Translations under genes and position numbers: made by a program
NCBI GenBank assembly: GCA_963677175.2
Contig: CAXXES010000006.1
Coordinates: 744,001-808,000, forward strand
Direction: 5' to 3'
DNA from: Sunxiuqinia sp963677175
Lineage (GTDB): Bacteria; Bacteroidota; Bacteroidia; Bacteroidales; Prolixibacteraceae
Length of the DNA: 64,000 nucleotides
The notes under the pieces: generated by a model
Seen by the model: the letters and a program-made list of their open reading frames with translations, nothing else
The model's database searches: none
Told to the model about the DNA's origin: nothing
Part shown: in pieces, positions 63,465 through 64,000 of the stretch
Layout: every line of letters begins with the position of its first letter
Position numbering within the stretch: the first letter of the stretch is position 1

Positions 63465-63505
63465 ACAGATCGAAAACAATAATTTGTTTTCGGTCTGTTT
63501 TTTTA
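63465..63505 (+). terminator. Strong palindrome with U-tract on the + strand, between fecR and susC
   Basis: ACAGATCGAAAACAA (63,465-63,479) pairs with TTGTTTTCGGTCTGT (63,484-63,498), a 15-bp stem with one wobble or mismatch, followed on the + strand by TTTTTT. It therefore looks like an intrinsic terminator for transcription antisense to the PUL. In the sense (minus) RNA it would be a long 5'-UTR hairpin ~100 nt before the susC start. Confidence 0.5.
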
Positions 63506-63570
63506 TGCACTGCTAAGTTTGTTCATAAGGAAATTAGTTTCTATTTTGAGTTTAAATATTAGGTAAGTCA

Positions 63571-64000
63571 TCATTCCCAATAAATCAATGTGGGCTTATC
63601 GTTTCGAAAAATAATTTGGTACTTTAAAGAGGAGGTAATGCTGAGTACTTTCAATATCTGATCTATGGGCTTATTCTTCATAACAGTCCCAAAATATACT
63701 TCTTCAGCTAATTCTGGATTATTAAAAACAATTTCGACATTATACCAACGCTCTAATTTAACTGCTACGTCTTTTAATTTTTCGTTGCTGAACGTAATTG
63801 TTCCATCCTTCCATGAAGTATATAAATCAAGATCAACCTGCTTAATGCTAAATTGCTTGTCTGATCCACTATACAAAAGATTTTCTCCTGGAACCAGCTT
63901 CCCAATTTCTCCTTCGTCTCTATCAATGAAGCCCAGACTTCCGTCAATAAGCGTTGTATTAACCTGATTACTAGCTGGATATGCCTCTACATTGAATGAA
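63571..64000 (-). CDS. FecR-family anti-sigma factor, C-terminal part (continues beyond window)
   Basis: The frame is open to the window edge on the minus strand, so only the last ~143 residues are present. They show the FecR periplasmic domain (TTLIDGSLGFID ... GKLVPGENLLYSG; DLYTSWKDGTITFSNEKLKDVAVKLERWYNVEI) and the C-terminal STN-like domain (FGTVMKNKPIDQILKVLSITSSLKYQII). FecR relays the signal from the SusC STN domain to an ECF sigma factor, expected just outside the window. The 199-bp gap to susC holds the long palindrome at 63,465-63,498. Confidence 0.93.
   Translation of the reverse strand, partial: SFNVEAYPASNQVNTTLIDGSLGFIDRDEGEIGKLVPGENLLYSGSDKQFSIKQVDLDLYTSWKDGTITFSNEKLKDVAVKLERWYNVEIVFNNPELAEEVYFGTVMKNKPIDQILKVLSITSSLKYQIIFRNDKPTLIYWE

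Noticed and set aside
63280..63510. 76-codon minus-strand frame between fecR and susC
   Set aside because: It overlaps the susC signal-peptide region in another frame and runs through the palindrome; no protein-like pattern.

Overview
The window comes from a Bacteroidota genome. The evidence is a SusC/SusD pair with a FecR anti-sigma partner, Bacteroidota-only lipoprotein domains (DUF4959/DUF5000/DUF4998 type), SPII lipoproteins with short lipoboxes, and insertion sequences typical of the phylum. A Marinilabiliales/Prolixibacteraceae-like or gut Bacteroidales host would fit, but the sequence does not settle the family. I saw no rRNA, tRNA or CRISPR array.

Region 1 (1-32,127, + strand) is a long run of secreted carbohydrate-active genes. 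In order: the end of a parallel beta-helix protein, a GHL10-like TIM-barrel lipoprotein, a frameshifted TolB-like beta-propeller, a GH29 alpha-L-fucosidase, a small truncated secreted protein, a GH27 alpha-galactosidase, a CE15 glucuronoyl esterase, a stub of a secreted protein, a GH67/GH20-like protein, three more beta-helix proteins (one GH141-like), a GH2 protein, a GH38-like protein, a GH95-related protein, and a chimera of a truncated PfkB kinase and a GHL10-like enzyme. Four footprints of one IS1380-family element, all in the same orientation, lie between these genes. The cluster therefore looks assembled or remodelled by IS activity.

Region 2 (32,128-39,500) is a mobile-element sink. 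It holds an IS5-type transposase remnant, an alpha-oxoamine-synthase-family gene, a short ORF cut off by an insertion, and an IS91-family element with its own tyrosine recombinase. That IS91 element carries an IS21 element nested inside its transposase gene, with a target duplication and repeat-rich ends.

Region 3 (40,140-41,773) is a three-gene HipBST-type toxin-antitoxin operon: HipB, a split-off HipA N-subdomain (HipS), and the kinase (HipT). Four 18-bp palindromic operators spaced exactly 41 bp apart precede it.

Region 4 (41,921-47,765) is a divergent AraC regulator / MFS sugar porter / cytoplasmic DUF5107-TPR protein module, probably for uptake and handling of the released monosaccharide.

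Region 5 (47,980-64,000, - strand) is a polysaccharide utilisation locus read from the right edge inward: FecR (partial), SusC with an STN domain, SusD, two surface lipoproteins, a GH95 alpha-L-fucosidase, and a GH36 alpha-galactosidase. The GH36 gene is split by an IS110 element and has lost its 3' end next to an IS4 element.

Taken together, the fucosidases (GH29, GH95, possibly GH141), alpha-galactosidases (GH27, GH36), glucuronoyl esterase and GH2, with no sulfatases, point to a fucose- and galactose-decorated, uronic-acid-containing plant-type glycan. The precise substrate is inference.
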